DNA of 64,000 nt from Blasia pusilla (GCA_050084515.1 CM114273.1:10602001-10666000), one strand, 5' to 3'; shown: positions 39,161 through 51,725, numbered from the stretch's first letter. Numbers and translations: made by a program. Notes: a model not told the origin generated them from the sequence alone.

Positions 39161-39611
39161 CCTTGCAGTAGGAGCAAAAATTCCATATTAATCAAAACCT
39201 TCAATTTGTAAACATCTTTGTGCAACCAACCTCGCTTTGAATTCATCCAATATACCGACCGACTTGTACACCCACTTTGTGCGTATTATCTTTTTGTTCT
39301 TTGGCTTCTCAACCAAAGTCCAAGTTTCATTTCTTTGAATAGCGTCCATCTCCATCTATTTCGCCTCTCTCCATTGAGGATGAGCAAGGGCCTTATCCAA
39401 GCATGATGGCTCTTTCACCTTCAAGACCTCTGTCATCAAGGCCATGTTGACGAGATGTACGGAAGCTCTATTCTGCTCCTCTAGTCTCTTGGATCTCCTT
39501 GGATATGTAACAACTTCATCAGTTGCTAGTGAATCCTTACCATTTAAGAGTTGCTTTATTCACTGAGGGTATGATGACCGTAGTGGAAGAACATGCTGCT
39601 CTTTATAATCA

Positions 39612-40472
39612 TCACCAAATTCTTCTTCTTGATGATCTGGTGTAAACATTGATGGTGTGCTTAGGTGGGATTATCTCTTCGTTTGATGATAATGTAAACA
39701 GAGCACTGATATCGGCCACTTGACAAGGTTGTTCCTGGAACATCACATCACGACTTACAAGCATCTTCTTTGCCTCAAGACACCATAGGCGATAAGCTTT
39801 AGACTCATCACTATATCCCATAAAGATGCATTTCCTGCTCTTGGACTCCAGCTTGGTCCTAGATGCTTCAAGAATATGTAGAAAGCACTCACTACCAAAA
39901 GTCTTGAAGTGTTGGACTGATGGTACCTTACCTGAGTAAGCTTGATGAAGAGTCATGCCTTGCACTAACTTGGTAGCACTTCTATTTAGAATATAAACGG
40001 CAGTATTAACAGCTTCAGCCCAAAATCCTTCTATCACACCTTTTGCTTTCATCATACATCTTGCCATCTCCACCATTGTACGGTTTCGATGCTCAAAAGC
40101 TCCATTTTTTTGTGGTGTCTTTGCCATGTTTAACTGTCGCTTGATTCTATGCTCCCCCAAATATTTGTTGAATTTTGTTGATAAGAATTCTCCTCCTCGA
40201 TCGGTACAAAGCTTCTGCACCTTGTGTCCTGTCTCATTCTCAATCAGATTGTGCCATACTTTAAATTTTCCAAAAGCACTAGCCTCATCACGAAGGAAAT
40301 ACACGTAGATCTTCCTACTGTTATCGTCGATAACTAAAAGGAAGTAGGAAGAACCACCTAATGCCACTATTCTCATTTTACCACATAGGTCAGTATGTAT
40401 CAGCTCTAGAGGAGCCTTTGCTGTATTTCTGGACTCTTGTGGAAATGGTTGCCGGTGTTGCTTGCCCATCAT
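39612..40472 (-). pseudogene. Copia-D integrase core
   Basis: 286 open codons. ELIHTDLCGKM gives the first catalytic Asp, CTDRGGEFLSTKF the second, and KNGAFEHRNRTMVEMAR contains the Glu. GFWAEAVNTAVYILNRS and KSRKCIFMGYSDESKAYRL are the usual C-terminal signatures. The N-terminal zinc region is separated by a stop at about 40473, where a second CxxC would be. Confidence 0.85.
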
Positions 40473-40478
40473 ACAAGT

Positions 40479-40832
40479 TTAACATGTATCCGAAACTCCA
40501 AAAATTGTTGGTAAATCAGCAACCATGTCAGATTTCTGCATTTGACTTAGTAAGGGAAAGCTTAGGTGACCAAATCTTTCATGCCACAACTTACTGCTAC
40601 TAAGATCTGTACATACACTTGTCGTGAAAGCATACAACTTGTAGATATTTCCACGTTGTATACCTTCACCCACTACTTTCCCATTGGCATCCTCAATGAT
40701 TCCTCCAGATTTCTTGAAACGAACTTCTAAGTCGCGATCACATAATACTGCTACTAAAAGCAAATTGCGCTTCAACTTTGGTATGTCTAGTAAATCAGTT
40801 AACTTCTTTTCATTTTCTTTTTGTGAGACCAA
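40479..40832 (-). pseudogene. Copia-D pre-integrase region
   Basis: Reads LLDIPKLKRNLLLVAVLCD, GVGEGIQRGNIYKL-type strings and SKLWHERFGHLSFPLL, which contains the two His of the HHCC finger. It links protease to integrase in copia polyproteins. The protease itself (about 40840-41090) is not clearly readable. Confidence 0.75.
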
Positions 40833-41096
40833 AGAAATTTTTTCTTTCCCTTCTATAGGGCACTTTGCATTATTCCCAACTGTAACAACGATAGGCTCTT
40901 ATAGAGGCTGTAAGGAGCTATACCAATCCTTATGATTGGTCATATGCCTAGATGTTTCACTATTGAGCACCCATGCATCTTTACTCTTTCACTTAGTGGA
41001 ATGTTCTGACTGTGTGCAAAACTCTTTGATTGCTATCCAAGCATCTACCCTCATGTTCTACTAGTTCTACAAAATTCCCAGACTCCTTCTTAGGTC

Positions 41097-41483
41097 TTAA
41101 ACAACCGTTCTTCTCATTTGACTCCTCTTTCTACAATCTTTGATAAGATGACCTAGCTTACCATAATAAAAGTATTTGAAGGCTTTCCTTGGAAATTTCT
41201 TCTTGATATTTGAATTGTAATCCTGATTTCTACCTCTCTGTTCGTTGGCAGTAAATGCTGCATCACTTCCCTCTCTTGCTTTGAAGCCCATTTCCTCTTC
41301 TACCAACATTGCACTAAATTTTTCAAAAGTGAGCAATGTGGGTCTTACTTGAGTATTCAATGCAGAGTCCAAACTGTCATACCTCGGAGGCAAAATCCTT
41401 ATGCACCGATGTGCCAAATCTTTGGTAGACTTTGAAATTCCTACGTACGCCATCTCATCTTGAAGATTCTTGATCCTTGTCAA
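41097..41483 (-). pseudogene. Copia-D gag C-terminal half
   Basis: The frame matches UBN2-type gag (ILPPRYDSLDSALNTQ and LLTFEKFSAMLVEEE) and ends with a zinc knuckle read as YFYYGKLGHLIKDC. Both Cys of the first CxxC are replaced by Tyr, each explicable by a single G-to-A change. Further upstream (41484-41870) gag is broken by stops. RNA binding through this knuckle would be lost. Confidence 0.75.
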
Positions 41484-41870
41484 AAATTGCTCCGCGCTTT
41501 CTCTTTCTGAAAATTTCTTGGACGTAAGCTCATTCGCGAGATTTTAAATCCGAGTCTCATTCCTTGTTTCATAGTGATTCTTCATAATGTTCCACGCCTT
41601 AGCAACAATGGTCATATGTTGAATGATAGTCATGACATAATCACTTATATTCGTGACAATCGTATGTAGAGCATCAGTTTTTTGCGTTTCCATGCCAGCA
41701 ATACAACATGATCGATATCACCAGATGAAGGTGAACATGCACAACTCAAAGTAGCTTGTGGATTTGAATCAACCCATGTGGCAAATAATGAATCACGAAG
41801 AAGTAGCCATCTCTAAAGATTTTGTGCAAACACACTAGATCGTCAGATACAAAATATTAAAAAACCTACT

Positions 41871-41882
41871 GCTCTGATACCA
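41871..41882 (-). promoter_or_regulatory. Copia-D primer-binding site
   Basis: The minus strand reads TGGTATCAGAGC next to the LTR, complementary to the 3' end of initiator tRNA-Met. Confidence 0.85.
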
Positions 41883-42303
41883 TGTGAGAAAACAGAAAGT
41901 GATAAAATCATTGAATTCTATAAGAAAACTTGGAGATACAAAGTGGCCAAGTCCGTCCGTGCACTCACAAAAGAGCTTCGATGGAACCTGAATATGGAGA
42001 TAACTCGACATATGAGAATGCGCTATTGTTGTGGCTCTCAAATATTTCACTACTCGGGAAACTAGGGTTTTTTACCTATTTTTCTTCAGTTCTGTTAATA
42101 GAAAATTTTGCATTAGAGTGCCCTACACCGTGATGCAATGTAGGGTTAGATAATCCTAGTAACGCTACTCCATAAATCACCTACGTCATATTACTATGAC
42201 TCCTTTGACGTCTAAGTCAGAACTATGAATCTAGGCTTCTCTTCATACAAGGGGACCGATCGGATTAATGGTGCTTAGAGAAGTGGATGGTGAGAATCCA
42301 ACA
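41883..42303 (-). repeat. Copia-D 5' LTR
   Basis: 421 bp with TG..CA ends (TGTTGGATTCTCACC start on the minus strand). Partner of 37438-37859. Bounded by the primer site on one side and by the second half of the hAT-type miniature element on the other. Confidence 0.9.
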
Positions 42304-42470
42304 AGTAGAAGAATAAAGAAACGGGAAAGTGGAGAACATGGAGACAAGTGGGAGGGATGAGAAAGAAGGGGGAGGTGGGATCCATATGAATAAGTCCTTC
42401 TATATGACCCACATAAATCCACAGATTTGTACATGTCTGCAGACACGGACTTTGTCCGCATATAACCTTG
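42304..42470 (-). mobile_element. hAT-type miniature element, second half
   Basis: Continues the element begun at 37270 and ends tataaccttg at 42470. On the minus strand this end reads CAAGGTTATATGCGGACAAAGTCC, the same terminal pattern as the complete copy at 60229. Confidence 0.7.
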
Positions 42471-44479
42471 CCTAGTTTACCAAGCTCGCCCTAAATCCGC
42501 TCTGGCCTACATGGGGCCGATGACTAGGCCTACATAAGGCCCATAGGGCCCACATAGATGGTTTTGTGGGCCTTGTGCAGACCTACCATGGGCCCTGTGT
42601 ATGCTTAGGGTAGGTTTGATGCGCATGCAAGCCTTTGCAAGCAAGGCGCAAGCTTGGTGTGGGCTAAAAAATAGGTGGCAAGAACAGGCGACGAGTTGCT
42701 AGACTAGGGGGGGATAGCCAACCCAAGGTCTACATTGTGAGCAAGGAGGGCTTGGGTGCAAGCCGTAAAAACCCAAGTCGGCACAAACATGTCCGTTCTA
42801 GGGATGGACATAAGTCTGCGGACATGGACTTTGTCTCTATGCAGCCTTGGATCCATAACATATTGCAATAAGACTATGTTGTTGTGCTAAGTTTTGAGTC
42901 TCTTGTATTAAGAGTAGTCTAGGATTGAGATCAAGATTATATTATTCATTAAGGGACCGTTTAACTATCATACAACAACATGATAGTTAAACGTACAAAA
43001 TCTCATTAAAGAATATTTGTTACGAGTACAATATGTATGTTTTTCCACTACCATGGATCCATATTGGTGGTGAATGTAGTGTTAGAATCATGGAAGTTTC
43101 TACCTTTGAGATTTTCTTTCATAGTTGAAAGATGTTGCATGTGAAAGATAATTTTAACTGGATGTGTCGAATCATTTATGTGTAGATATTGTAGGATTCA
43201 TAGGATACACATATCTTAGACATATGCATGTGTTGATGATGTGTATTTTAATGACATAAAAACCCCACTCTCAAGGTCTAATATCTAATAGAAGTGCCCC
43301 AAATGAACCTCCTCAAGGATATAACCCCTTCCCCTCCCTCTTAAGAACTCCATGGTAACCTATGTACACAAGTTACTCCTTCACAACAAGTCACCATCAA
43401 ACTAGAGGACAAAATTTAGTCTCACTCCAGTAACTCTACACCTTATTCTCCAATCAAGATAGTATATGCATAATGAGCAAGGAAAGGCCTTTCTTAAGAT
43501 GTTAATCCCTATGATCCCAACCTTTTTGAGCCTCATAGGTTCAATTGGAAGAACTAAAGGATAACAGAAACTAATGTGCCACAAAAGAGAAGGATGACCT
43601 ATATATACATGTCACCCTTCATAAATAACCTAAAATGGGAATCACAAAGGACCCCTCTATGTCTCAATGTAATCTTACGTACCTCGTTAGAGTCATGATA
43701 GTCATGACCTTGATGTCTACCCATCTTCTTACTCACCTTAGATCATTTTGATGAAAGGATCCCATACTTTGTTGAAGATCTTTTAAGGCATGTCTAGCAC
43801 CTATGTGTTTGCTACCTCGTTGACAATCCTCTAGGCTGATCTTCTTTGGCGGGGTGGATCTTCTCTTGATGAAGCTAGCAGCCTCTTTAGCTTTTGAGAC
43901 ATTTGCGACCTAAGAATACCCCTTCTTTTTCCTCTCTTATAGCATGTAGAGATTCTCCTCTATAGATGACGCTAGGTATGTTCTCGTGACTTTCTCCTAC
44001 GTAGTCATCTTTGGTTAGTCTATGATACAATCTTCTTTGATGGATGCCCACTTCGAGGCTATTTTAAGAGACACTATGTCCGATGGGCTATTCCCATGGA
44101 GAATGCACGCTCATATTTCTCCTACTCTATGAAGAATGCTGGTTCATTGGTGGACGCTCATCCTTTTATTTCAAAATTCCAAATTGTACCACTTACCTTG
44201 ACTATAACAATGTGGTTTTATCAAAATCTCTTTAAAACATTGACGGTTGGTGAAAGATACTATGAGTCTTGCATGAGATCGGATTCCCTTGGTATGCATC
44301 TAGCATAAAATCTAATTTCAAGTGAGAGGATATCCATTTACAATATTTTGCACAATTTCTTGTAATATATTTTTTGCTTCCATGTGCATACAAAGCCTCA
44401 CTACTCCATACAAAATTAATTCCCTCATTTGGATATATCTAAATATGATGTAAGAGGCTGACATGGTATTGAGTAACAT
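42471..44479. other. Intergenic region, no gene recognised
   Basis: Only short frames. A partial copy of the hAT-type miniature element ends at 42849 (gcagccttg), with gtccgttctagggatggacat before it from about 42780. No coding or RNA gene could be supported. Confidence 0.45.
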
Positions 44480-44680
44480 CATAGTTACAAATCCTACATG
44501 AGAGTTAGTTTGGCCGCATATGTTTGCACAAGGGAGATTGTTACAAGGAGCAACACGAGTAGGGAAGAAGACTCTAATTTATAGTCAACTTCAAGGAGAA
44601 CGTCGCTTCATACTATGAGCTATTAAGATGTATAGGGTTATTGAAGAGAGTTTTGATGTTTAAAAAAAGAATACATGAGA
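44480..44680 (+). pseudogene. Remnant of a LINE-like C-terminal domain
   Basis: This segment is related at DNA level to 63700-63900: both contain tttgcacaagggagatt, followed by tacaagg and gggaagaagactc. At 63747 the frame is readable as the end of a retroelement protein; here it is broken. A short relic with no function expected. Confidence 0.5.
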
Positions 44681-44749
44681 GCGTGTCCTACTGAACGCAC
44701 GCTTCCGCAACACTAAGATTGACCGTTCAAGGAGAGTAGGCGCATGACA

Positions 44750-44899
44750 AGAGGTGGAAGGAGGAAGAAATGAGAAAGTGCAGATCACAAAGGCAAGGGG
44801 GGGATGAGAAAGAAGGGGGAGATGGAGTCCACATGGATAAGTCTTTCTATACGACGGACGCAAATCCACGGACACTGACTTTTTCCATATACACCCTTG
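44750..44899 (-). mobile_element. Partial hAT-type miniature element
   Basis: The end reads acacccttg (CAAGGGTGTATATGG on the minus strand), then shares gtccacatggataagtc and the purine-rich block gatgagaaagaaggggga with the other copies. The opposite end is not recognisable. Confidence 0.55.
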
Positions 44900-45257
44900 A
44901 GACAAACGTCATAATAGATATATTTCAAATTTATATAAGATGCCATATCATATCCACCTTATTATAAAATAAACCTCAAAAGAGGACAAAGAAAGGTAAT
45001 AACATCTCAAAAGAGGAGTCAAAAATGCATAATGGAATGCATAAAGAAAATGGCAACTAGCCAACACAAACACCGACTCAACGAACTACATGATTGATGG
45101 CATGAAACAAATCTGACAAGAATACAAGTGGTTGGTAGGACGTGAACGGACGACGAGGAGAGCGATCCTACACCACCTCCGCACCTACGATGTTTCAATA
45201 CCAAGGCTTGTGCACGTTGTAAGGCCACTGAGATGCATTGCCGAAAATAAGTAGTAA

Positions 45258-46086
45258 CTATAGAGAGAAAAGGACTACGAGAAGGGGCAAGGTGATGATT
45301 CTCGATGGAGTGTGAGCACATGTTTTCACAAAAGTATCAGAAGACACATATAAATGACCAAATAATTCCACTGCAAAAGGAATAAATCCATCAGTCACAT
45401 GTCTCCCAGCATTACTCAACTCCTTGATTCTTGCTGCATCTTCAGCCGTCGAACCTTTGGTATGTACAGCTCGACACACCAAGTCAAAATGTTTTAGATC
45501 AACAACCACCACATCATCTAGTGTCCGGAATCCATCTGGAGATATAACAAGATCAACTCTCCGATGAGAGGTTGCTTGTGTGATTGAAGGTAGGACATGG
45601 AGCTGCTCTTGCCCAACAGTGTATCCTGCAGTACGAGCCACCGATGCTACCGCCTCTCTAATGACATAATGTGTGGCGTTTATTCTCCACCATGTGCACA
45701 TTGGAGAATATGGATATCCTTACCATCAATGGGATCCCCGCGTACAAAATTTGGCACACCTAACAGAGAAGGATGTGGAAGTCCAAGGGTAACCGCAAAG
45801 TTGTCGAGAATATACTTCAAGAAAGACGAAATGAAAGAATAAGTGGATTTGCAATAAGCCACGCCCCCGCTTCGGTACTCACATATGAACGCATATGAGT
45901 TCGATGAGCGTCAGAGAATGCCTCAGAGAGAATGCTGGAAAAGTTGATTTGATGCAGATTCTCAGAGATATGCTCTTGGAGTCGATCAAGCCCTTCCATA
46001 ATCAATTGACTAAAAGGGGGTAGAATTGCTTGTGTACCAAGAGGAAGAAGAGCTCGGGCAGATTTTAGTTGTTGTTGAAATAACAT
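45258..46086 (-). pseudogene. Retroelement C-terminal nuclease-like domain, decayed
   Basis: Three overlapping minus-strand frames join with two frameshifts (near 45850 and 45690). They read in order LIMEGLDRLQEHISEN, LGLPHPSLLGVPNFVRGDP, ILQCAHGGE, then VIREAVASVARTAGYTVGQE, SHRRVDLVISPDGFRTLDDV with VVVVD, and DGFIPFAVELFGHLY. This arrangement is seen at the C-terminus of reverse-transcriptase polyproteins in streptophytes and algae. There an R-x-D-hydrophobic core with a following D-V-V strand looks like a PD-(D/E)XK, restriction-like endonuclease fold. The reverse transcriptase itself is absent. The nuclease assignment is inference from motif shape. Confidence 0.6.
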
Positions 46087-46090
46087 GTCC

Positions 46091-47166
46091 CCCTCCTCTA
46101 TATAGGCGACATGATCTATTATTTATTTATATATATATATCCAAAATAAGAATGAGTAAAATATGTATGTTTCTCCATTTTGGTTTACCTAATTCTTTCT
46201 TCTCAAAGTGAGTCATAAGTTATTATGTGTTAATAATATTATATTATATAATATATTCTATTATATATAATTATAAGATATTATTAGTTAATATTATATA
46301 CTATCTTTTATCTATATTGATGATCTTAAATGTAGAATAAGATAAAATAGTGAGATAATAAGATAAGCTAATAAAAATTAAATTTGACATTTTGGAGGAG
46401 AAAAATGAATTTGAATGAAAAAATTAATTTTATTAATGAAAATTAACTAATAATTTATTTAGAAGATGTTATATAGATGGGAAAAGTGGAAGAATTATTA
46501 TTATTTAAATTTTATTTATACAAGAAAATTTATTTCTAATGATGAAAATTTATTATTTTTTAAATATTGGAAAAATTACCATTTTTATTCATTTAAATTT
46601 TAAGATAAAAAATATTTACGACCCCAACTTAAAGCTGTATTTTGCGGTTTTCTCTTGGGTGTGTGCAGAACACATTATTTTCTCCAGTCGCATCACAATG
46701 CTCCACCAGATCCATACTATGACGCGGAAAATTATTGGACGAATAGGATTAGGTTCTCAACGTATTCGTCGTCTTTTGTATTTGCGTCTGAATGTATTGG
46801 CCATCTATATGTATGAGACGTAACTCTTAACTCTTATTTGTTACGCGGATTTGTATTAATTGGTATTGGCCATCCTTATGTATTCGTCATCATTCTGTAT
46901 TGGCCATCTTTGTGGCCGACACTCTCACGTGTGTTCGTATTAATAAGTATGTTTCTTGTATTGAATCCTCTCACATATTATTGCTTAATCGTTTTGTTAT
47001 TATGGCATTTATCATTTATACGCTCTTAGTAGTATGTGATTTATCATTTAATATCAAAAATTGAATACCTCTATATTGATTTGCTATGTATTGTAGATTT
47101 TATTGTATATGGTTTTATTTTTTCTATAGTACGATCTCTATTATTTTCATCTTCTAGTTTGCACAG
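46091..47166. other. AT-rich intergenic stretch, no gene recognised
   Basis: Dominated by TA-rich tracts (46110-46560). No motif was recognised in either strand up to the gypsy LTR. Confidence 0.45.
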
Positions 47167-47681
47167 TGTCACGATTGTTAGGATAGATCGGTGGGATCTA
47201 GCAGAGCGTCTGCACGAATAGTGGAGGAGAGGCCCAGGAGGTCGAGGATGACCTGGTGGGCCCCGGGAAACCTGAGAGAGTAGGTTCCCCCTTCGTTTCG
47301 ACTCATTTGGAGCCATATAGAGAAACTTACTATTTCGGGTAAAGTTCCCTGTTGAGGATAGTTGACTTTGCACTTTGGGAAGTGGCCCTTGACCCGCTAC
47401 AACAGGTCAAGAGCCAAGGAGGTGACGTGCAAGCATAGGTTACCGTTGAGAGGGCTTGGGAGAGGGAAGGGGGTATACCTCCAAGAGAGAGAGCTTGAGA
47501 GCTTATTCTCTCTTTGTTGAACCTCTCGGCATGAGGCAACGGAGCTATGGTCTTGCTTGCCTTGTGTGTGTAACAGCCTCTCATTAGGAGAGTGGGTTTG
47601 GTTTGACATTGAGAGAGACATGTGAGAAAGCACACATGTGAGAATTATGGTGTTGTGAGAGAGATTAGATCTTACTTTACA
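47167..47681 (+). repeat. Gypsy 5' LTR
   Basis: About 515 bp from TGTCACGATTG to CTTACTTTACA. It matches 56802-57326, sharing ggatagatcggtgggatctagc, ggttaccgttgagagggctt and tacctccaagagagagag. The left flank is cacag. Confidence 0.8.
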
Positions 47682-49158
47682 AAGAGAGAATGAGAGAGTG
47701 AGAGAGCCTCATGGGGGAGCTCGCTCATCACTCGCTCTTTTTGCAGGTTGGGGACCGTGTTCCCCATTAAGCGGCTCATGGGAGTGCTCACTGGAGCAAG
47801 GGCTGCCTTTATTGTTCTTTGCATTTGCCGATTTTTTGTGTGAAAGAGTGGCGTGCGGAAGCGCTGCCCAATTCTGATAGGGATTGATTATGGGGGTGGG
47901 TTGCCCCATACCGGTGCTCTCAAGAGCACCATGTAGCTTGCTGATTTGTATTTTTACAGGTTTTACATTTTCGTTGGGAGAAATCAACGCGAAAGCACTG
48001 CCAAATTTTATGTAGGAGAAAGAGACATTGGGCTTTACGACAATCCCCGTCACTTTTTACTGGAATGAAATTGTGCATATTGTGCAACAAACAATGCACA
48101 ATTTGGAGTTGCAAGCAAAAAGTTATGGTCAATCTTGCAAAATTTCCATTGCTAGGCGATTTTTAGGGTTAAATTGTTCAAACCCTAAACCAGCCGCCAC
48201 GCCGGTCGGAGCCGTCGCCGTCATAGTCACCATCAACGGTCCGCCGTCAATGGTCAATTGTCATCTTCAATGGTCCACTCTTTGGTTGCCATTGCCGCCA
48301 TTACGGAGTGGAGGGTCTTTCACGATGTTCGTTGATTCTCTGACTTGCGTCGCTACCACGTACTTTGTTTTGGCCGCCACAGTCGTCACAGTTTCGTCAT
48401 CAACCAATGATGGAAGATGACCTCTGATTATGGTGTTTGAGTTTTTATTTCATGCTGCTATATTGTGATTGGTAGCCCCTCGACGACGATCGAGTTCTGT
48501 GCCGTGACGCCGTAGCCGTAACGCGCCGCCGATTGCTACGTCGTGCCGCTCATGGCCGCACCGCACCGTCTCAATCGCGGAGCCGCTCCTTCACTAAGGA
48601 GCAGAGCGTGTGAATTTCTGGTTGAGGAGGGTATGTCGCCGGGTGTCGTGCCCCATTTTTTAGTGTCGTGCCGTTTGTAGCCATTCCATGCCGCCAGTGC
48701 CGCACCGGACCGCTCGACCTGCACCATACATCGAGTAGGTTTGAGCATCGTCAGTACGAGAGGAGTACGACTTGCTGATTAGAGGAGTTGTCTTCATGAC
48801 CGAGTTGGGGTCGAGATTTGTAGTTGCCAAGGAGCGACATCGACATTATTGTGAGGTTACCCATTCTTGCCTCTTACCCTGCACATATGAGGGATTTTCG
48901 GATACTGGGAAGTTATTTGGGATATTGGGTTTTGTACTAATGCTAGGAGCATCGATGTGTATGGGTTTAGGGGACATAGACCTGTGTGGGATGTCCAGAG
49001 TTGAGGATGGTTTGTCGATGAGACGATAGATCAGTGATTTACCGCACCACGCTGCTTGTTGCCGCACAACACACGTCTCAATGAGAGAGTGTAGATTAAG
49101 TGCCGCATGTTTAGTTTGAGTGATTGAGGGATTACTCATGAGATTGAGAGTGATCGTG
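47682..49158 (+). other. Gypsy leader between LTR and gag
   Basis: About 1.5 kb without a recognisable domain. An open frame at 48028-48420 is low in complexity and does not look like gag. The region is richer in CG than its surroundings (for example 48180-48740) and may be an untranslated leader. A conventional primer site was not found after the LTR. Confidence 0.45.
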
Positions 49159-50660
49159 TGAGAGGGGCATGCGGGCCATCACGACGTCCTTTCAGGATTT
49201 TGAAAGGCGAGGTAGTGGACCTGAGAGTAGCTTTGGAGAGTTTACCCGGAGTGGTGCGAGGTTTCGAGGGTCTCCACGTGAGGGACCACCTTGATCTCCT
49301 TCTATGTCATCTTTAGACAAGGGGAGCATATAGAGGAGTGTGTTAGTGATCCACCGTACACATTGAGTGGTCCTACTAGTTGGGCGTACGAGATGGACAA
49401 CCGGGATAGAGGACCGCGTAGATTTTTGGGTGATGTAGGCACTATAGAGCTACACGACTTCATTGCTGAGTTTAGGAGTTGGTGTGACTCATAGCGGGCC
49501 AGGAACTCTAGAGAGTTCAACCCATTTACAGTATGGAAGGGTACGTTCCAGCATTTAGAGGGGGCGCCCATGGACAATTACCATGAGTTCTCTCAAAGAT
49601 ATGCACGTGAGATCGAGGCGTGGAGGCTCTACTATGACCCACATTATGTGTCATGAACGGAGCCGTTCCTAGATGAGGAGGAGGATTCAGGAGAGGCTAC
49701 TTCCTCTTCCACTAGTGATGTTTTAGGAGGGGTCACTCGCACTGGAGCAGTTGCACCGTCTAGTCGGATTCGTCCCAGGTTTAACCCTGTGGTTGAGTTC
49801 TTTGCCGAGTTGAGGGCGAGCTTCCAGGGGGTACGGACGGAGAAGTTGCGGAGCATCCACGACTTCCAAAGGCACCCAGGTGAGATTTTGCGTGAGGCTT
49901 ACACTCGCTTGCACTGGTTGATCAATGTCACTCAGGGGGTGACAGAGGCTCAGGCTATCCAGTCATGGTACGCAATGTTGGATGCGACCGTCATGCACAC
50001 TAAAAAGGGAGGGGTGCTTCTTATAAACACCTCCCCTATGTTGAGAGATGTTTTTAAGACCTCCAAGAATATTGAGCGCAACATGGCGGAAGAGAGCGTA
50101 GCCACCATGGGTTCAGCGAGAGAGCGATCCACGATTGGTGCGCACCACTGTGCAAAGAACGTGGACTCCAAGATAAGTTGACTGTGGCACCACGAGCTCA
50201 GAGAGGATACCGGGAGGCCGTGCCACAGAGACCTGCGTCTTCATATGCGGCTCAACAACAACCACCTACTATTATTTGTTGGTCATATGATGGACCCCAT
50301 CATCAGCGCGATTGCACTTGTCAAGATCATGGACGTATGCCTCAGCATGGAGGAGGAGATGGTGTTGCACCAAGAGGTTATCAGTGTGACTATTATCAAA
50401 GGTATGGTCATACACACGCCAAGTGTTTTAGTTTACATCGTGAGTTACGTCCGGACCGAGGGCCAGAGAGGGCACCAGAGCAAGTAGCCGGTTCGGGTGG
50501 GCCTAGAGATCGTGCACCAGGTGGTCCCATTGGGGGACGAGGAACTGGAGTTGCCCAACAGGGTGGTGGAGCTGTCCGTGGAGGAGGTAGAGTACCACCA
50601 CCAAGATGCGCCGAGGGAGATTCCGGACGTGAGGTTGAGATGGCTGCTCAGATAGTGTAG
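49159..50660 (+). pseudogene. Gypsy gag with two zinc knuckles
   Basis: The gag capsid region is best seen at 49789-50181 (VEFFAELRASFQGVRTEKL, LREAYTRLHWLI, then AIQSWYAML). It is preceded by a broken N-terminal part containing FNPFTVWKGT and APMDNYHEFSQRYAREIE-type strings (49500-49620). The next frame, 50178-50660, holds two knuckles. The first is CWSYDGPHHQRDC (50277-50315) and the second CDYYQRYGHTHAKC (50385-50426). In both, the second Cys of CxxC is Tyr, one G-to-A change each. A Gly/Arg-rich tail follows. Frameshifts and stops make it inactive. Confidence 0.75.
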
Positions 50661-51378
50661 TTACAGGAGCAGATTGCCGCTGTGGCATTGAGTTTACTCG
50701 ATGCCGGATCCGTGGCATCGACATCATATGGAGCAGGCAGAGATATGGAGGATCCTGGTTGGATGTGCGGGGTTGCCCAGATGGAGGCCACCACAGTTGT
50801 GACGTGTGGAGCTGCCGCAATGTTGGACCCACAGTAAGAGAAAGCCAGAAAACAGATTAGGCTTCCTCAGTCTTTCACGTTGTCCGAAGCGATGAGGACC
50901 CCATCGATGGGTCCTCATCAAAGTTCCTTGAGAGTTGGTGATGTTGTTGGTATGTAGGCACGGAGGGCGATGTAGGAAGCGAGTGGGATGACTACTATTG
51001 TTGATGCTCAGGAGGGGCATGTGTCGAGCACGTTGTTGGGGGCGGCCACTGTTGTATACCGCACTCCTTTATTTTCTGCTTCCGATGTTATGACGTTGGG
51101 GGTTACGCCCGCCGAGGCTTTTCGGCTGGCCGCTTCACTATGTGAGCGCGGAGTTGGAGTTCATGAATCACGCTTAGAGGTGATTGCAGAGGAGGTGATG
51201 GACCTGCCCTTGGAGCATATGCTTGGGCCCACTTGGAGCAGATGCTCGGGTCGTCCACGTCAGATTCATGGCAGGCTGCGGCCGCTAGGATGGCGGAGAT
51301 GCCCGCTAGACCCGCGATAGAGTGTGCCATGGCTTCTCCTGGTGTTGTGTTGTTGGATAACCAAGGAGAGGTCTTGAG

Positions 51379-51725
51379 TTGGTGAGTCCCGCAGTAGAGC
51401 TTTTATTCGCAGCGTCTTGTCTTGTTGATTCAGAGCGCAACCCCGATGTTGGGGAAAGTGTCATTCAAAGGATTGGGCTTGACGAGAGCGTTGTCCATTC
51501 TGGATACAGTCATCCTTGGGTGGAGCGAGTACCACACAGTATATCACTCGACAAGATGCCGTGGTGAGGATTCGCCCGGGACATCCTACATATGAGTTTG
51601 TGGTGCAAGCCAAGGTGATAGTGACTGATGCAGAGTCCTACGACGTCTTGGTTGGTGGAGCAGAGTTATACCCGATGGGGTTTTCCCAGGATTATTGGGA
51701 GGAGTTAGCGTCCTACAAACCATGA
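51379..51725 (+). pseudogene. Gypsy aspartic protease
   Basis: CLVDSERNPDVGESVIQRIGL corresponds to the retropepsin active-site loop. The usual D-S/T-G reads D-S-E, a single G-to-A change. After a frameshift near 51530 the frame reads VRIRPGHPTYEFVVQAKVIV and YDVLVGGAELYPMGF, the flap and the second hydrophobic-hydrophobic-Gly motif of gypsy proteases. The methyltransferase-containing frame starts 55 bases later. Confidence 0.7.

Larger units (their letters stand above)
37438..42303 (-). mobile_element. Copia-D: Ty1/copia element inserted into a hAT-type miniature element
   Basis: 4866 bp with two LTRs of about 421 bp, a TGGTATCAGAGC primer site, gag, integrase, reverse transcriptase, RNase H and a G-rich polypurine tract, all on the minus strand. 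The flanks agtgg and agtag differ by one base, giving a probable 5-bp duplication. The LTRs differ at many positions, so the insertion is old. Long frames survive for integrase and reverse transcriptase, while gag and protease are worn. The sequence is not closely similar to Copia-A, B or C. Confidence 0.9.

Noticed and set aside
46100-46560. Origin or centromere-type sequence in the TA-rich stretch
   Set aside because: Only low-complexity TA composition; no repeat unit or other support.
48028-48420. 130-codon open frame in the gypsy leader
   Set aside because: Low-complexity composition, no gag or other domain, and position in the probable untranslated leader.
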